DNA of 64,000 nucleotides from NCBI RefSeq assembly GCF_000214355.1, contig NC_015577.1, forward strand, positions 1,630,453-1,694,452, given 5' to 3'. Below, in pieces: positions 11,741-21,133 of this stretch (its first letter is position 1; every line of letters starts with the position of its first letter). The stretch is from Leadbettera azotonutricia ZAS-9. Its GTDB lineage: Bacteria > Spirochaetota > Spirochaetia > Treponematales > Breznakiellaceae. Position numbers and translations under genes: made by a program. Under the pieces are notes generated by a model. That model searched no databases, was not told the origin of the DNA, and saw only the letters and a list, made by a program, of their open reading frames with translations.

Positions 11741-12211
11741 ATGGCTGATTCAAATCAATTGGTTACCTTTCAGCTTGGTGAAGAGCTTTACGGCATAAAT
11801 ATCATGGATGTCAAAGAGATTGTGCGGGTACAAGCTATACGCGCCATCCCCAATGCTCCTGTATATGTGGAGGGCATTTTTAATCTCCGCAGCGAAATAA
11901 TCCCGATCATCAACCTTCACAAGCGCTTTCATCTTAAAAAGACAGCTGCTTCCGAGGAAGACGAGCTTTTGTCGGGCTTTATCATCCTTGACATAGATGG
12001 CATGAAGCTGGGGGTCATTATCGACCGGGTTTCCCGGGTGGTAACCATTGAAAGGGAAGAAATTCAGCCACCGCCCCAGATGGTTTCGGGTATTGGGGCG
12101 GAGTATATCCAGGGGGTAGTGCGCCAGGAAAAAGGCTACCTTATCATCCTCGATATACGGGATCTTTTTAATCCCAAGGAACTGCAGAAGATATCCGAAC
12201 TGAGAAGATAG
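11741..12211 (+). CDS. cheW: Chemotaxis coupling protein CheW
   Basis: A 156-aa single CheW domain. CheW links methyl-accepting receptors to the CheA kinase at the membrane array. Family features are the opening TFQLGEELYGINIMDVKEI, the conserved NLRSEIIPIINL turn and the closing GVVRQEKGYLIILDI. ATG 11741 is chosen over the upstream ATG at 11711 because it has an AAGGGGA RBS and gives the standard N-terminus. It heads a co-directional block with the DegT-like, nadK and recN genes. Confidence 0.95.
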   Translation: MADSNQLVTFQLGEELYGINIMDVKEIVRVQAIRAIPNAPVYVEGIFNLRSEIIPIINLHKRFHLKKTAASEEDELLSGFIILDIDGMKLGVIIDRVSRVVTIEREEIQPPPQMVSGIGAEYIQGVVRQEKGYLIILDIRDLFNPKELQKISELRR

Positions 12212-12242
12212 ATCCCTTACGGGTTCCCCGCTGGAGTGTTGC

Positions 12243-13274
12243 ATGAAGATAGAAGTCTACTCCCCGACCATCAGGCGGAAGGAAATGGATGCGGTGCTGA
12301 CCGCTATGGTGGAGGACAAAATAGGCCCCGGGGAGCAGGGCAAACTCCTCTCTCAAATAGCCCGGGAAAAGCTCAAATTCGATTATTGCCTCCCCCTGCG
12401 CAGTCCTGCCATGGCCCTCCATTTTGCCCTCAAAGCCCTCGGTATTGAGGATGGCAAAGCAGTGGCGGTTTCTGCCCTTTCGCCCAGGTATTACGCCCAG
12501 GTCCTCGAGGATCTGCGCCTCAAGCCGCTCTATTGCGACGTGCTCCCTTCCGCATCTTTTATGGGAAGGGAAACCATTGAAAAAGCCATAGCGGCCAAAC
12601 CAGAAGGCCTTGATGTGCGGGCCGTCGTTCTGCACCATACTTTGGGCTACGCCCCTGATACCGCGTCTATTGCAGAATTGGGGCTTCCGGTAATCGAGGA
12701 CAATTCCCAAAGTTATGGCACTGTGACAGCCGAAGTCCCTGCGGGCAGTACCGGCGTCTTTACGATTATGGGCCTGGAAGAGCGTGATATGCTCACTGCG
12801 GGCAGCGGGGCCCTGCTCTATGCTGCCAGCAGGCGGGACGCTTCGGTGCTGAGGAATTATGCGGAGCTGGCGCCCGAGTTCGGCCTTCCGGACATGAATG
12901 CCGCCATGGGGGTGGTGCAGTTCAGGGAATCTGCCAAGAACCTTGAAAAACGGCGGGAAATTGCCCGGATTTATACCCAATCCGCCCTGCGTACCAGGCA
13001 CAAGCGTTTTGTCCAGGGCGATAATTCAGAGTACAACAATTACGCATTTCCCCTCATCCTCGAGACAGGCATGAAGGATGTGAAGGCCTATGCCAAACGC
13101 AAGGATATTGCGGTAGAAAGCGCTTTTGACAATACCCTCATTGCTCTGGTTCCTCCTGAAGCATGCCAGGAAGCGTATTCGCTTTCCCTGCGTACTGCCC
13201 TCTTTCCTCTCCATCCCAGGCTTACTGCCTCGGAAATAGAGAAAGTCTCCAAGCTCATTTTGACTTTGCCGTAG
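12243..13274 (+). CDS. DegT/DnrJ/EryC1/StrS-like protein lacking the PLP lysine
   Basis: A 343-aa protein with the fold of sugar aminotransferases of the DegT family. The N-terminal part YCLPLRSPAMALHFALKALG matches the cofactor-phosphate region, VIEDNSQSYGT matches the Asp-containing strand, and MNAAMGVVQF matches the C-terminal family motif. The segment that should hold the Schiff-base Lys (normally F-S-F-x-x-x-K) reads FTIMGLEERDMLTAGSG and contains no Lys. It therefore probably does not transaminate; it may be a dehydratase-like variant or a non-catalytic binding protein. It sits 31 bases after cheW and 7 before nadK. I recall a similar gene at this place in T. pallidum (not checked). Confidence 0.8.
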   Translation: MKIEVYSPTIRRKEMDAVLTAMVEDKIGPGEQGKLLSQIAREKLKFDYCLPLRSPAMALHFALKALGIEDGKAVAVSALSPRYYAQVLEDLRLKPLYCDVLPSASFMGRETIEKAIAAKPEGLDVRAVVLHHTLGYAPDTASIAELGLPVIEDNSQSYGTVTAEVPAGSTGVFTIMGLEERDMLTAGSGALLYAASRRDASVLRNYAELAPEFGLPDMNAAMGVVQFRESAKNLEKRREIARIYTQSALRTRHKRFVQGDNSEYNNYAFPLILETGMKDVKAYAKRKDIAVESAFDNTLIALVPPEACQEAYSLSLRTALFPLHPRLTASEIEKVSKLILTLP

Positions 13275-13281
13275 GCGCGCG

Positions 13282-14133
13282 ATGGCTAAGGCTATACTGT
13301 TTGTCAATCAGAAAAAAGAACGCGCCAAGTCTTTGGCTGTCGAGATTTTGAAGGATCTTGAAAGCAGGGGCATGGAGGCGGAAAGCTTCAACTTCGAAAA
13401 AAAGTCCGAGCCTGTAAACCGCGATGACTACAGCATAGCCTTTAGCCTTGGGGGAGACGGCACGGTGCTTTACACAGCCCGGACCATGGCTCCCCTGGGG
13501 GTCCCGGTTTTCCCCATCAATTTGGGGACCCTGGGTTTTATCTCCGGGGTGCGTCCCGAAAACTGGAAAAGCGTTTTTGAAGCGTATCTTTCGGGCAAGG
13601 CAAAGCTTTCCCGGCGGCTTATGCTTGAAGCAAAGCTTTCCCGGCGGGGCAGTGTAGTGTTTTCGAGCTGCTGCCTCAATGATTTTGTCATATCGGCTTC
13701 GGGCATTGCCAAGATCATAAACTTGAGCGTTTCTGCCGGCCATGAAGAGGGTGCGGAATTCGCGCCTTTGGGCCGCTACCGCGCAGACGGGCTTATCGTG
13801 GCGACTCCCACGGGCTCCACAGCCTATTCGGTCGCGGCAGGGGGCCCCATTGTTGATCCTGAGCTTGAAGCCCTCATATTAAATCCCATCTGCCCCTTTG
13901 CCCTTTCCGGGCGCCCCATGGTGCTGCCCTCGGGGGAGCCGCTTCTTATCGAAGTGGAGCAGGAGCAGCGGAGCGGGGTGCTGCTTACGGTGGATGGCCA
14001 GGTCACAGAACACCTCGAGCCTGGGGACAAGATTTTTATTTCCCCTTCCACAACCCCTGTAACCCTTATCGCTTCGGGCCGCACGGTTTTTTACGAAGCC
14101 CTTAAAACCAAACTTTCGTGGATGGGGGGGTGA
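13282..14133 (+). CDS. nadK: NAD kinase
   Basis: A 283-aa NAD kinase (PpnK family), which phosphorylates NAD+ to NADP+ in the cytoplasm. It shows the diagnostic GGDGT motif at residues 57-61 and the second conserved block ATPTGSTAYSVAAGGPIVDP at about 174. The length is normal for the family. An 18-nt sequence is repeated 30 bases apart (13600-13617 and 13630-13647), giving AKLSRR twice around LMLE. The spacing still fits the family, so this is not an obvious insertion. It lies in the cheW-recN block. Confidence 0.95.
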   Translation: MAKAILFVNQKKERAKSLAVEILKDLESRGMEAESFNFEKKSEPVNRDDYSIAFSLGGDGTVLYTARTMAPLGVPVFPINLGTLGFISGVRPENWKSVFEAYLSGKAKLSRRLMLEAKLSRRGSVVFSSCCLNDFVISASGIAKIINLSVSAGHEEGAEFAPLGRYRADGLIVATPTGSTAYSVAAGGPIVDPELEALILNPICPFALSGRPMVLPSGEPLLIEVEQEQRSGVLLTVDGQVTEHLEPGDKIFISPSTTPVTLIASGRTVFYEALKTKLSWMGG

Positions 14134-14136
14134 GTT

Positions 14137-15885
14137 ATGCTTGAGGAACTCAGCGTCAGGAATTTTGCCCTCGTTGACAGCCTTACCCTCGGTTTTGAAA
14201 ATGGCTTCTCGGTACTCACCGGCGAGACCGGCGCAGGCAAATCCATCATTGTGGGCAGCATTAGTTTTTTGCTCGGGGCAAAGGCCGATGCCGAGGTGAT
14301 ACGCTCAGGCTGTGACGAGGCTGCGGTTTCGGCAGTGGTTACCGTCGCCCCCCAAAACAGGGACGCTTTGGGCTGGCTTGCCTCAAGGGATATAGCGGCC
14401 GACGACGGCAGCGTCATTGTGCGGCGCGCAGTAAAATCTTCGGGAAGAAGTTCCATCTATATACAGAATGTCCCGGTAACGAGGGGCGATCTGGCCGAGT
14501 TCATGGCCCTGCTGTTTGATCTCCACGGCCAGCATACCCACGAGACCCTGCTGCACAAGGAAACCCATCGCAAGTACCTGGACCGTTTTGCGGGCCTTGA
14601 GGACGAAGCCCTGGCTTTCAACAAAGTTTTTATGGAACTCTCCGATAAACGCAAGGCTCTGGAATCTTCGCTCAGTTCAGAGCGGGATCGGGACGCGAGG
14701 CTCGAAATCCTCAACTACGGTGTTGACGAGGTGACCAAGGCAAACCCCAAACCCGGCGAAATTAAAGAGCTTGAAACAGAAGCCCAGCGCCTTGGGGATT
14801 TTGAGAAACTCAGCCTCCAGGTGAATTCTGCTGCCGAAGCTTTTTTTGACGGCGAGGCTTCCCTTCTAAGCCTTGCGCGGCATACGAGGACAGGCATGGA
14901 CAATGCAGCTTCCATAGATGCCAGCCTCCAGCCTCTCCTGAAACGCATGGAGGACCTCTTCTATGAAGCCGAGGATCTGGCGGGGGAATTCAGGTCCTAC
15001 CGCGATTCCCTTAGCTATGATCCCCAGAGGCTTGAGGAAGTTGAAGACAGGCTTGCCCTGCTCCACAAATTGAAAAAGAAATATGTGCCCTCGGGCGCAA
15101 GGGAGAACGCAGGGGCTGAGGAATCCCTCCTTACCTGGAAAACCGAGGCTGAAGCGGAGATCGAGGCCCTTACCGGGGCTGAAGAAAACCGCGATAAATT
15201 GCGGGGGGAAATTTCCGCATTGGAAAAAAGCATTGCGTCCCGTGCGTCTGCCCTGAGCGCCAAACGTATCGAAGGCGCCAAAAAACTGGGCCGGGGGATA
15301 AGTTCCATACTTTCCCGCCTCGGCATGCCCAATGCGAAGTTCGAGGCTTCCGTAACAGCCAAAATGTCCGAGCGCGCAAGCCTCCTCTGCGGCCCCTGGG
15401 GCGCGGACGATGTGGAGTTCCTCATCTCCGCCAATGCCGGCGAGCCCCTCAAGGAACTTGCCCGTATCGCGTCGGGAGGCGAATTGTCGCGGGTCATGCT
15501 TGCCATTAAAACGGTGCTTGCGGGGGAAGCAAAAGGCGAGGCTGCATCCGACGCCAATGCTGAAACCTTGATATTCGACGAAATCGACACAGGCATAGGA
15601 GGCGAGGTGGCCCTGTCGGTTGGCGAATACCTGGCTCAAATCGGGAAGGGCAAGCAGATCTTCTGCGTGACCCACCTTGCAAGCATTGCGGTGCGGGCTG
15701 ACAATCATCTTAAAGTGGAAAAGAGGGTGATAGCAGGCGAGGGCGGGGGGAGAACCGTTACAGGGGTCTCGCTCTTGAAGCCTGGGGAAAGGCGGCAGGA
15801 AATTGCCAGGATGCTTGCCGGCGAGGGCGGCGCTGCGGCCCTTGCCCATGCGGACGAATTACTGGCAAAATACGGACGGAGCTAA
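14137..15885 (+). CDS. recN: DNA repair protein RecN
   Basis: A 582-aa SMC-like ATPase of double-strand-break repair. Walker A GETGAGKS is at residues 29-36. A long coiled-coil middle (about 150-390) follows, then the ABC signature IASGGELSRVMLAIK near 445 and Walker B LIFDEIDTGIGG with D481/E482. The length is typical (550-590 aa). The start ATG is three bases after the nadK stop. Expression is likely tied to the block. Confidence 0.96.
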   Translation: MLEELSVRNFALVDSLTLGFENGFSVLTGETGAGKSIIVGSISFLLGAKADAEVIRSGCDEAAVSAVVTVAPQNRDALGWLASRDIAADDGSVIVRRAVKSSGRSSIYIQNVPVTRGDLAEFMALLFDLHGQHTHETLLHKETHRKYLDRFAGLEDEALAFNKVFMELSDKRKALESSLSSERDRDARLEILNYGVDEVTKANPKPGEIKELETEAQRLGDFEKLSLQVNSAAEAFFDGEASLLSLARHTRTGMDNAASIDASLQPLLKRMEDLFYEAEDLAGEFRSYRDSLSYDPQRLEEVEDRLALLHKLKKKYVPSGARENAGAEESLLTWKTEAEAEIEALTGAEENRDKLRGEISALEKSIASRASALSAKRIEGAKKLGRGISSILSRLGMPNAKFEASVTAKMSERASLLCGPWGADDVEFLISANAGEPLKELARIASGGELSRVMLAIKTVLAGEAKGEAASDANAETLIFDEIDTGIGGEVALSVGEYLAQIGKGKQIFCVTHLASIAVRADNHLKVEKRVIAGEGGGRTVTGVSLLKPGERRQEIARMLAGEGGAAALAHADELLAKYGRS

Positions 15886-15886
15886 T

Positions 15887-16699
15887 ATGGCGAAAATTTC
15901 CACTGAAGACAGGCATCAATATTTCGAGAAAATCAAACCCTATAAGACGGCCATTGCTGCTTACCTCAAAAGGGAGGAGACAGTTCTTTTGGTGCTCAAA
16001 AAAGGGACCGACGGGGCCGCCTTCAAGCGCCTTGCTTTAGTAGAAGAAATGATCAACCTTGCGTCAAATTATATACTCCTTTCGGGAGTTTCCCAGTCTA
16101 TGCTGAAGCTGAGGAATGAAGAGGCCCTCAACGATTCACGAAAGTCCCTTTACAAAGCGGTTATCTATCTCGAAGAAGTGGTGAGCAATCTCGTGGACGC
16201 CCCCTATTCCGAGTATGAAGAAAAACTTGCCGCCATTTCTACAGTAGAAGCCCGGAAGCGCTACCTGTTGGTGCGCAAACTGGGGCTTGCCATTCAGCTT
16301 CTTGAAGACGCCTATGGGGACAATACCAAGTGGAAGTGGGTCTTTGTGGAGCTTGAAGGCCGTTTTGCGGCAACAGTTAAAAATATCCTGGATTTGAAAA
16401 AAGCCGCCGTCAATACCGATCCCCGCTCCCCTGCCTATGAGCCCACCATGTATCATCTCAGGCTCGCCAAAAAGCTTCTCATGCAGGCGGCGGATCGGTA
16501 CCGGGAAAAATACGAACTCTCCACAAACCGCATTGACGATTTTAAAATGGGTATACATTTTCTCAATGCCTTGAGGCGCCTTCATATGATCCTGGGGGAT
16601 AAAGACGATGCTGACACGGTCAAGAAAAAGATTGATATTTGGGCTTCGAAACTGGAAATAGACATAAAAAAACAGGAAGAAGCAGCCAAGAGTCTATAA
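15887..16699 (+). CDS. Conserved helical protein of unknown function
   Basis: A 270-aa, strongly charged, mostly alpha-helical protein with no signal peptide or membrane segment. It starts at ATG 15887, one base after the recN stop, with GGACGGAG as RBS. A longer reading frame from 15803 would overlap recN by 83 bases and is rejected. Its place directly after recN suggests co-expression, and I recall a hypothetical protein at the same place in other treponemes (from memory). No catalytic motif is visible. It is the last gene of the block before a bidirectional terminator. Confidence 0.85.
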   Translation: MAKISTEDRHQYFEKIKPYKTAIAAYLKREETVLLVLKKGTDGAAFKRLALVEEMINLASNYILLSGVSQSMLKLRNEEALNDSRKSLYKAVIYLEEVVSNLVDAPYSEYEEKLAAISTVEARKRYLLVRKLGLAIQLLEDAYGDNTKWKWVFVELEGRFAATVKNILDLKKAAVNTDPRSPAYEPTMYHLRLAKKLLMQAADRYREKYELSTNRIDDFKMGIHFLNALRRLHMILGDKDDADTVKKKIDIWASKLEIDIKKQEEAAKSL

Positions 16700-16740
16700 A
16701 AACCCCCGGAGCGCCTTTTGACCGGCATTCCGGGGTTTTT
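16698..16740. terminator. Bidirectional Rho-independent terminator
   Basis: AAAACCCCCGGA (16699-16710) pairs with TCCGGGGTTTT (16729-16739) with one bulged C. The stem has an A-run on the left and a T-run on the right, so it can end both the rightward recN block and the leftward ankyrin gene. Confidence 0.85.
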
Positions 16741-16753
16741 AACAGCAATACTG

Positions 16754-19573
16754 TTAATTCAACAAAGCCGCAGCGTCGGGGTGCCGCCATCTTTCTGCAA
16801 TATCGGCAGGACTTTCGGCGGCTATGTTTTTGATCCCCTTGTTTGCGCCCATCTCGATAAGCTGCGATATAAGGTTGGTGTTTCCGTATTGGGCTGCATA
16901 GTGGAGTACCGTGTTTCCGGATGCATCCCTGGAATTAATGGCCCGGCCTGAGAACATGGCCCTGGTAGCATCCCCGCCCCTTGCAAGGGCAAGTTCTGCA
17001 GGGCATTTGCCGTCCCTGGCAGTGAGGTACACGTCGGAGCCCGAGTCGGCCAGGATTTTCACGGTGTCCCAATCGTTCATGTCCACAGCCAGGCGCAGGG
17101 GTGTGCGGCCTTCGGAATCCAGGGCGGAAGTCCTGGCGCCAAGTTCCAGAATAGTCCGGATCATGGAAAGGGGAACCTTTTCCTGTATGGCAATGTGCAG
17201 GGGCGAAGAGCCGTTGTCGTCTGAACTGTAGAGCCTGTCTTTGGTGAGGAGGGTCCTGACTGCTGCAGGGGAAGCGAGGAGGGCATTCTGGTAAGGCGTC
17301 CTCCCCTGGGAATTACGGGCATGTATGGAAGCCCCCCAGTTGAGGAGCAGCACGCTTATATCGGCTCTGTCGGCAGCTGCTGCCATGTGGAGGGCAGTAT
17401 CTCCCCGGAAATTCCTGGGGTTGGGATCGGCGCCTCTTTCAACCAGCCTTTCCATAGCGCCGGGGAATCCTACCAATACTGCCTCGATAAAGGGCGTGTT
17501 GCCCTCGGCATCCCTCACTTCAAGATCCGCGCCTCTTGCCAGGAGCAGGGCTTCGATGTCGGTCATGCCCAGGCGAATGGAGTCATGGAGGGGCGTCTTG
17601 CCATTGAGGGCATGGGCATTGATGTCCAGCCCCATATCGATGAGGGTTTCGGCGGCCCGCCTTGCATTCCAGCGTACCGCGGCATGGAGACCTGTATTGC
17701 CCAGGGTGTCGCGGCCGTCGAGCCTTGCCCCGTTGGCAACCAGGGTGCGTATGGTATTGGGGGCGTTATGCTTGACTGCGGTAAAGAGGGGAGTTTCTCC
17801 GGTGGCGTTGGCAGCTTCGGTAGCGGCCCCAAGCTGAATCAAAAGGGGAATCCATCTGTCAATCTGCCACATGGCTGCATAATGAAGGGCGGTATTGCCC
17901 AGGCCGTCCCTGGCAGCGAGGGTCTGGGGAGTGAGCATCCAGCGCCGCAGTTCACTATCGCTTCCGCCGCTCTGGGGAAAGGTCAGGTACAGCGGGGATT
18001 CGCCTTTGGCGTTGGGCGCAAAAACATCAGCCCCCCTGGAAAGAAGGATCTCGCCCGAAGCCTGTTCATTCATTGCCACTGCCAGATGGAGGCTTGTATC
18101 CCCCTCCTTGTTCCTGGCGTTTACCATGGCCCTTCTATCCAGTATGTAAGCTACCACATCTGTGTCCGCCCTCTGCCTGATGGCAGCGTGGAGCATGGTA
18201 TTGCCCTGGCTGTCGTTCTGAAGCACTGTCTCATCGGTGATGAGGATGTAGAGTGTGTTTCTATCAGTCAGGGCTATATCAAAGGGGGTTACGCCATTAT
18301 TGTCGGCGGCAAAAATATCGGATCTATAGGCAAGAAGCAGAGGCAGGGCGCTTAAACGTTCTTCTTCTACCGCCAGGTAAAGAGGGGTCTTGCCTTCAAT
18401 ATTGCGCGTGTTCACATCGGCGCCTGCGGAAAGCAGGGTCCCGACGATCTCGGGTGAGCGGTTAAGGATGATGACAATATGAAGGGGCGAATCGCCGTGC
18501 TCATCCCTGAGATTAGGATTGGCGCCCCAGGTGAGGAACAGGTTGATGGCACTCTGATGTGTCTCGGGAGGGGAGGCAATGTGGAGCACCGAATTCCCCT
18601 TGGCATCCTGGGCGTTGACCTCTGCCCCTTTGTTGAGAAGGGCTTCTATAACCTGCACATTGCCTGAACGCGCTGCCTCATGGAGAGGGGTGGCGCCCGA
18701 AGCATTCTTGATGTTCACGTTGACTGGTTTGTCCAGCACAAAAGCCAGATACCCCATATAGCCTTCGCGGGCTATGTAATGCAAAGGGGCCATGCCGTCG
18801 GCGCTGCGTATATTGTAATTTGAGCTTCGCACAGCCGGCGCGAAATAGGTGTAAAGGGGATTGTCAGAAACAGCCCCTGCCAGGATAAGCCGTTCCGCTG
18901 CCTCGGCGTGGGTTTTTGAGTTGGTCTGTTCCAGGGCAATGTCCAGGGCAGTCTTGCCTTGGTTGTCCTTTTTTGCAAGATCGTTTTTCCCGGCTTTGAG
19001 GATGATGTCAACAGCGCTTGCGCTGCCTGCATCGGCCGCTATGTGCAGAATGGTCCTGCCTCCGGAGTCTATCCTTGCCAGGGTTGAAGGGTTGAGGATT
19101 GACTCAAGAAAGGCGCCGCCTGCCCTTACCGCGACACGGGCGGGGCTTATGCCGTTCTTGGGGCTATGGTGTATGTCAGAACCCCCGCTGGCAAGGACTT
19201 TGGCAGTAGGGGGATCGATTTTTTCGGCGCTGATATCCAGGGCTATCCTTTCCTGCCTGTCCAGGGCATTAGGGTTTGCCCCCAGGGCAATGAAGAAAGA
19301 CGCCAGCGTTGGATCTCTGTTTTCCGCCGCTATATGCAGGGGTGTCCTTCCCAGGCTGTCCGTGGCGTTTACATCCACCTCTCCCATGAAGTAAGGCCGT
19401 GCCTTTTCAGATTCTCCCCGGGCAAGGAGGGTCCAGACATCGTCCTCCACTACCACCTTGGCGGCTGTAACGGGGACTGGCGCTGCCTGGGGCTGGCTTT
19501 TGCACCCCCCCAGAATTCCTATAAGTAAACCGGCGCCGCAGACAAGTGCGGCAAAAATGGGTCTTTTGCTCAT
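16754..19573 (-). CDS. Very long ankyrin-repeat lipoprotein
   Basis: A 939-aa protein. It starts with a lipoprotein signal peptide (MSKRPIFAALVCGAG..., lipobox ILGGC, Cys at about residue 24). The rest is roughly two dozen ankyrin repeats with consensus elements such as GRTPLHIAAENRDPTLASF and GNTALHYAA running to the C-terminus (ADIAERWRHPDAAALLN). I start at ATG 19573 because the lipobox then lies at the normal distance; an upstream ATG at 19609 lacks an RBS. It is predicted to be anchored in a membrane facing the periplasm or surface, as a binding scaffold. It is monocistronic and divergent from tRNA-Leu. Confidence 0.9.
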   Translation of the reverse strand: MSKRPIFAALVCGAGLLIGILGGCKSQPQAAPVPVTAAKVVVEDDVWTLLARGESEKARPYFMGEVDVNATDSLGRTPLHIAAENRDPTLASFFIALGANPNALDRQERIALDISAEKIDPPTAKVLASGGSDIHHSPKNGISPARVAVRAGGAFLESILNPSTLARIDSGGRTILHIAADAGSASAVDIILKAGKNDLAKKDNQGKTALDIALEQTNSKTHAEAAERLILAGAVSDNPLYTYFAPAVRSSNYNIRSADGMAPLHYIAREGYMGYLAFVLDKPVNVNIKNASGATPLHEAARSGNVQVIEALLNKGAEVNAQDAKGNSVLHIASPPETHQSAINLFLTWGANPNLRDEHGDSPLHIVIILNRSPEIVGTLLSAGADVNTRNIEGKTPLYLAVEEERLSALPLLLAYRSDIFAADNNGVTPFDIALTDRNTLYILITDETVLQNDSQGNTMLHAAIRQRADTDVVAYILDRRAMVNARNKEGDTSLHLAVAMNEQASGEILLSRGADVFAPNAKGESPLYLTFPQSGGSDSELRRWMLTPQTLAARDGLGNTALHYAAMWQIDRWIPLLIQLGAATEAANATGETPLFTAVKHNAPNTIRTLVANGARLDGRDTLGNTGLHAAVRWNARRAAETLIDMGLDINAHALNGKTPLHDSIRLGMTDIEALLLARGADLEVRDAEGNTPFIEAVLVGFPGAMERLVERGADPNPRNFRGDTALHMAAAADRADISVLLLNWGASIHARNSQGRTPYQNALLASPAAVRTLLTKDRLYSSDDNGSSPLHIAIQEKVPLSMIRTILELGARTSALDSEGRTPLRLAVDMNDWDTVKILADSGSDVYLTARDGKCPAELALARGGDATRAMFSGRAINSRDASGNTVLHYAAQYGNTNLISQLIEMGANKGIKNIAAESPADIAERWRHPDAAALLN

Positions 19574-19602
19574 CATAATATGATCATCGACAGGAATTAA
19601 TA

Positions 19603-19631
19603 TTGACATAAGCCGTTAAAAACGCTATCAT
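19603..19631 (+). promoter_or_regulatory. Strong sigma-70 promoter of tRNA-Leu / binding-protein unit
   Basis: TTGACA (19603-19608), a 17-nt spacer and TATCAT (19626-19631). Transcription would start near 19638, about 20 bases before the tRNA. The leader contains the palindrome CCGTTTTAAAACGG (19639-19652). Confidence 0.85.
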
Positions 19632-19656
19632 AGAACATCCGTTTTAAAACGGCTGC

Positions 19657-19738
19657 GCGGCCATGGTGGAACTGGTAGACACGCCAGCTTGAGGTGCTGG
19701 TGCCGAGAGGCATGGAAGTTCAAGTCTTCTTGGCCGCA
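19657..19738 (+). tRNA. tRNA-Leu (GAG)
   Basis: The acceptor GCGGCCA pairs with TGGCCGC; anticodon loop CTTGAGG gives GAG. The long variable arm (TGCCGAGAGGCA) is typical of Leu. The T arm contains GTTCAAGTC. The discriminator is A19738 and no CCA is encoded. The next base starts a GTG codon of the downstream lipoprotein gene, so tRNA and mRNA probably share one transcript. Confidence 0.96.
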
Positions 19739-21133
19739 GTGTATATAAAAAAGATAAATTTTGTAATTCTTGCCGCTCTTGTTGGGTTGTTTTTTCAATC
19801 CTGCAGTGGTAAAGAAGCAGCTGGAGCAGCTTCCGGCAAGCAGGCTGTCCAGCCCGGAGCGGCTGCCCAAACCGGGACCGCCAGGTACACCGATGATGGC
19901 AAGCGTATCATCACTATGGGAACCTGGTATGACCGTTTCTATGTGTCGAAGCATACGGACATTCATGATGACCCCAAGATGGCCCAGGAAGATACCGCCC
20001 AAATGCGGCTGGATAAGATGCGGGAAGTCGAAAAGAAGTATAACATAGTCTTCAACTATGTGAACCTCACTTTTGAAGGGGTTTGGGAAAGCATAAACGG
20101 CTCCGTAGCTTCGGGCGCTCCCGATGTGGATATCTACGAAACGGATCTCCAGTTCGGCATACCTGCCATTCTGCACAATTATGCCATTTCCCTTGAAGAA
20201 ATGGGTCTTGGAAACACCGATGTCTTTGGTTCCCAGAACGTGATGCGTTATCTGGCCCTCTCGGGCCAGGACGAGGTGTATCTTTTTGCGCCTTCCAGTT
20301 CAGGGGGTACCAATGCGTATGTCCTGGCCTTCAACATGGACATGATAAAGGCCGCAGGTCTTGCCAATCCCCAGGATCTTTACGATAAAGGCGAGTGGAC
20401 CTGGGAGAAGTGGCGGGAGTACCTCAAGATTCTTACCAAAGATATCAATAAAGACGATGAGATTGATATCTATGGTTACGGTGGATGGTGGACCAACCTT
20501 TTGACCAATCTTCTTTTCTCCAATTACACCGGCATAGCGACGGGCAGGACCGAGGGGCTTTCGTCCCAGGCTACCAGGGAAGTGCTGGAATTCATCAATA
20601 CGATTTACAATGTTGACAAGACCGCAAGACCCTGGGACGGCCAGAACTGGGAGATAAATAACGGCCTCTATGCGGACGGGCTTTTGGCTTTCTGGATAGG
20701 CGCGGACTGGATCTTCAATCAATACGGCGGAGAGAATCTTCCCTTTAAAATCGGCGTGGTTCCCTGGCCCCGGGGGCCTCATGGCAGTCTCGAAGAAAAC
20801 CGCCACAGCCAGCCTGCGGGCAACTGGTACTTTATCCCCAAAGGGGTAGAGAACCCGCGCTTTGTGTATGATGTCATCTTTGACTGGAGCAACTGGTATA
20901 ACGGAGATACCAGCATAGGCATGGATAATGCCTGGTCAAAACGTATGTATCTGACCGACAGGAATTTCGCGTATGCGAGCATGATGGCCTCCAAGCCCGG
21001 CTTCGATGTTTTTGACAGCCTGGGTACGGGGTTCAATCTGACCGAACTTATTGTCGGGCAAATCAGCCCGAATCAGCTTATTCAGAATTACAAACAACCT
21101 ATACAGGATGCTCTGGATAACTTTTTTAAATGA
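19739..21133 (+). CDS. Extracellular solute-binding lipoprotein (ABC type, family 1)
   Basis: About 464 aa. The signal peptide [20 protein letters not shown] ends in lipobox FQSC, after which the protein resembles carbohydrate-binding proteins ([30 protein letters not shown]). The only start that gives a correct lipoprotein signal is GTG 19739, the base directly after the tRNA discriminator. Other in-frame starts lie inside the tRNA. No transporter permease or ATPase is adjacent. Instead, its stop overlaps the ATG of a histidine kinase with periplasmic binding domains, so it may be a ligand-presenting partner of that sensor. Ligand unknown. Confidence 0.85.
   Translation: MYIKKINFVILAALVGLFFQSCSGKEAAGAASGKQAVQPGAAAQTGTARYTDDGKRIITMGTWYDRFYVSKHTDIHDDPKMAQEDTAQMRLDKMREVEKKYNIVFNYVNLTFEGVWESINGSVASGAPDVDIYETDLQFGIPAILHNYAISLEEMGLGNTDVFGSQNVMRYLALSGQDEVYLFAPSSSGGTNAYVLAFNMDMIKAAGLANPQDLYDKGEWTWEKWREYLKILTKDINKDDEIDIYGYGGWWTNLLTNLLFSNYTGIATGRTEGLSSQATREVLEFINTIYNVDKTARPWDGQNWEINNGLYADGLLAFWIGADWIFNQYGGENLPFKIGVVPWPRGPHGSLEENRHSQPAGNWYFIPKGVENPRFVYDVIFDWSNWYNGDTSIGMDNAWSKRMYLTDRNFAYASMMASKPGFDVFDSLGTGFNLTELIVGQISPNQLIQNYKQPIQDALDNFFK

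Noticed and set aside
13600-13647. An 18-nt direct repeat inside nadK as a duplication
   Set aside because: The protein keeps family spacing across the segment, so it is probably coincidence of codon choice.
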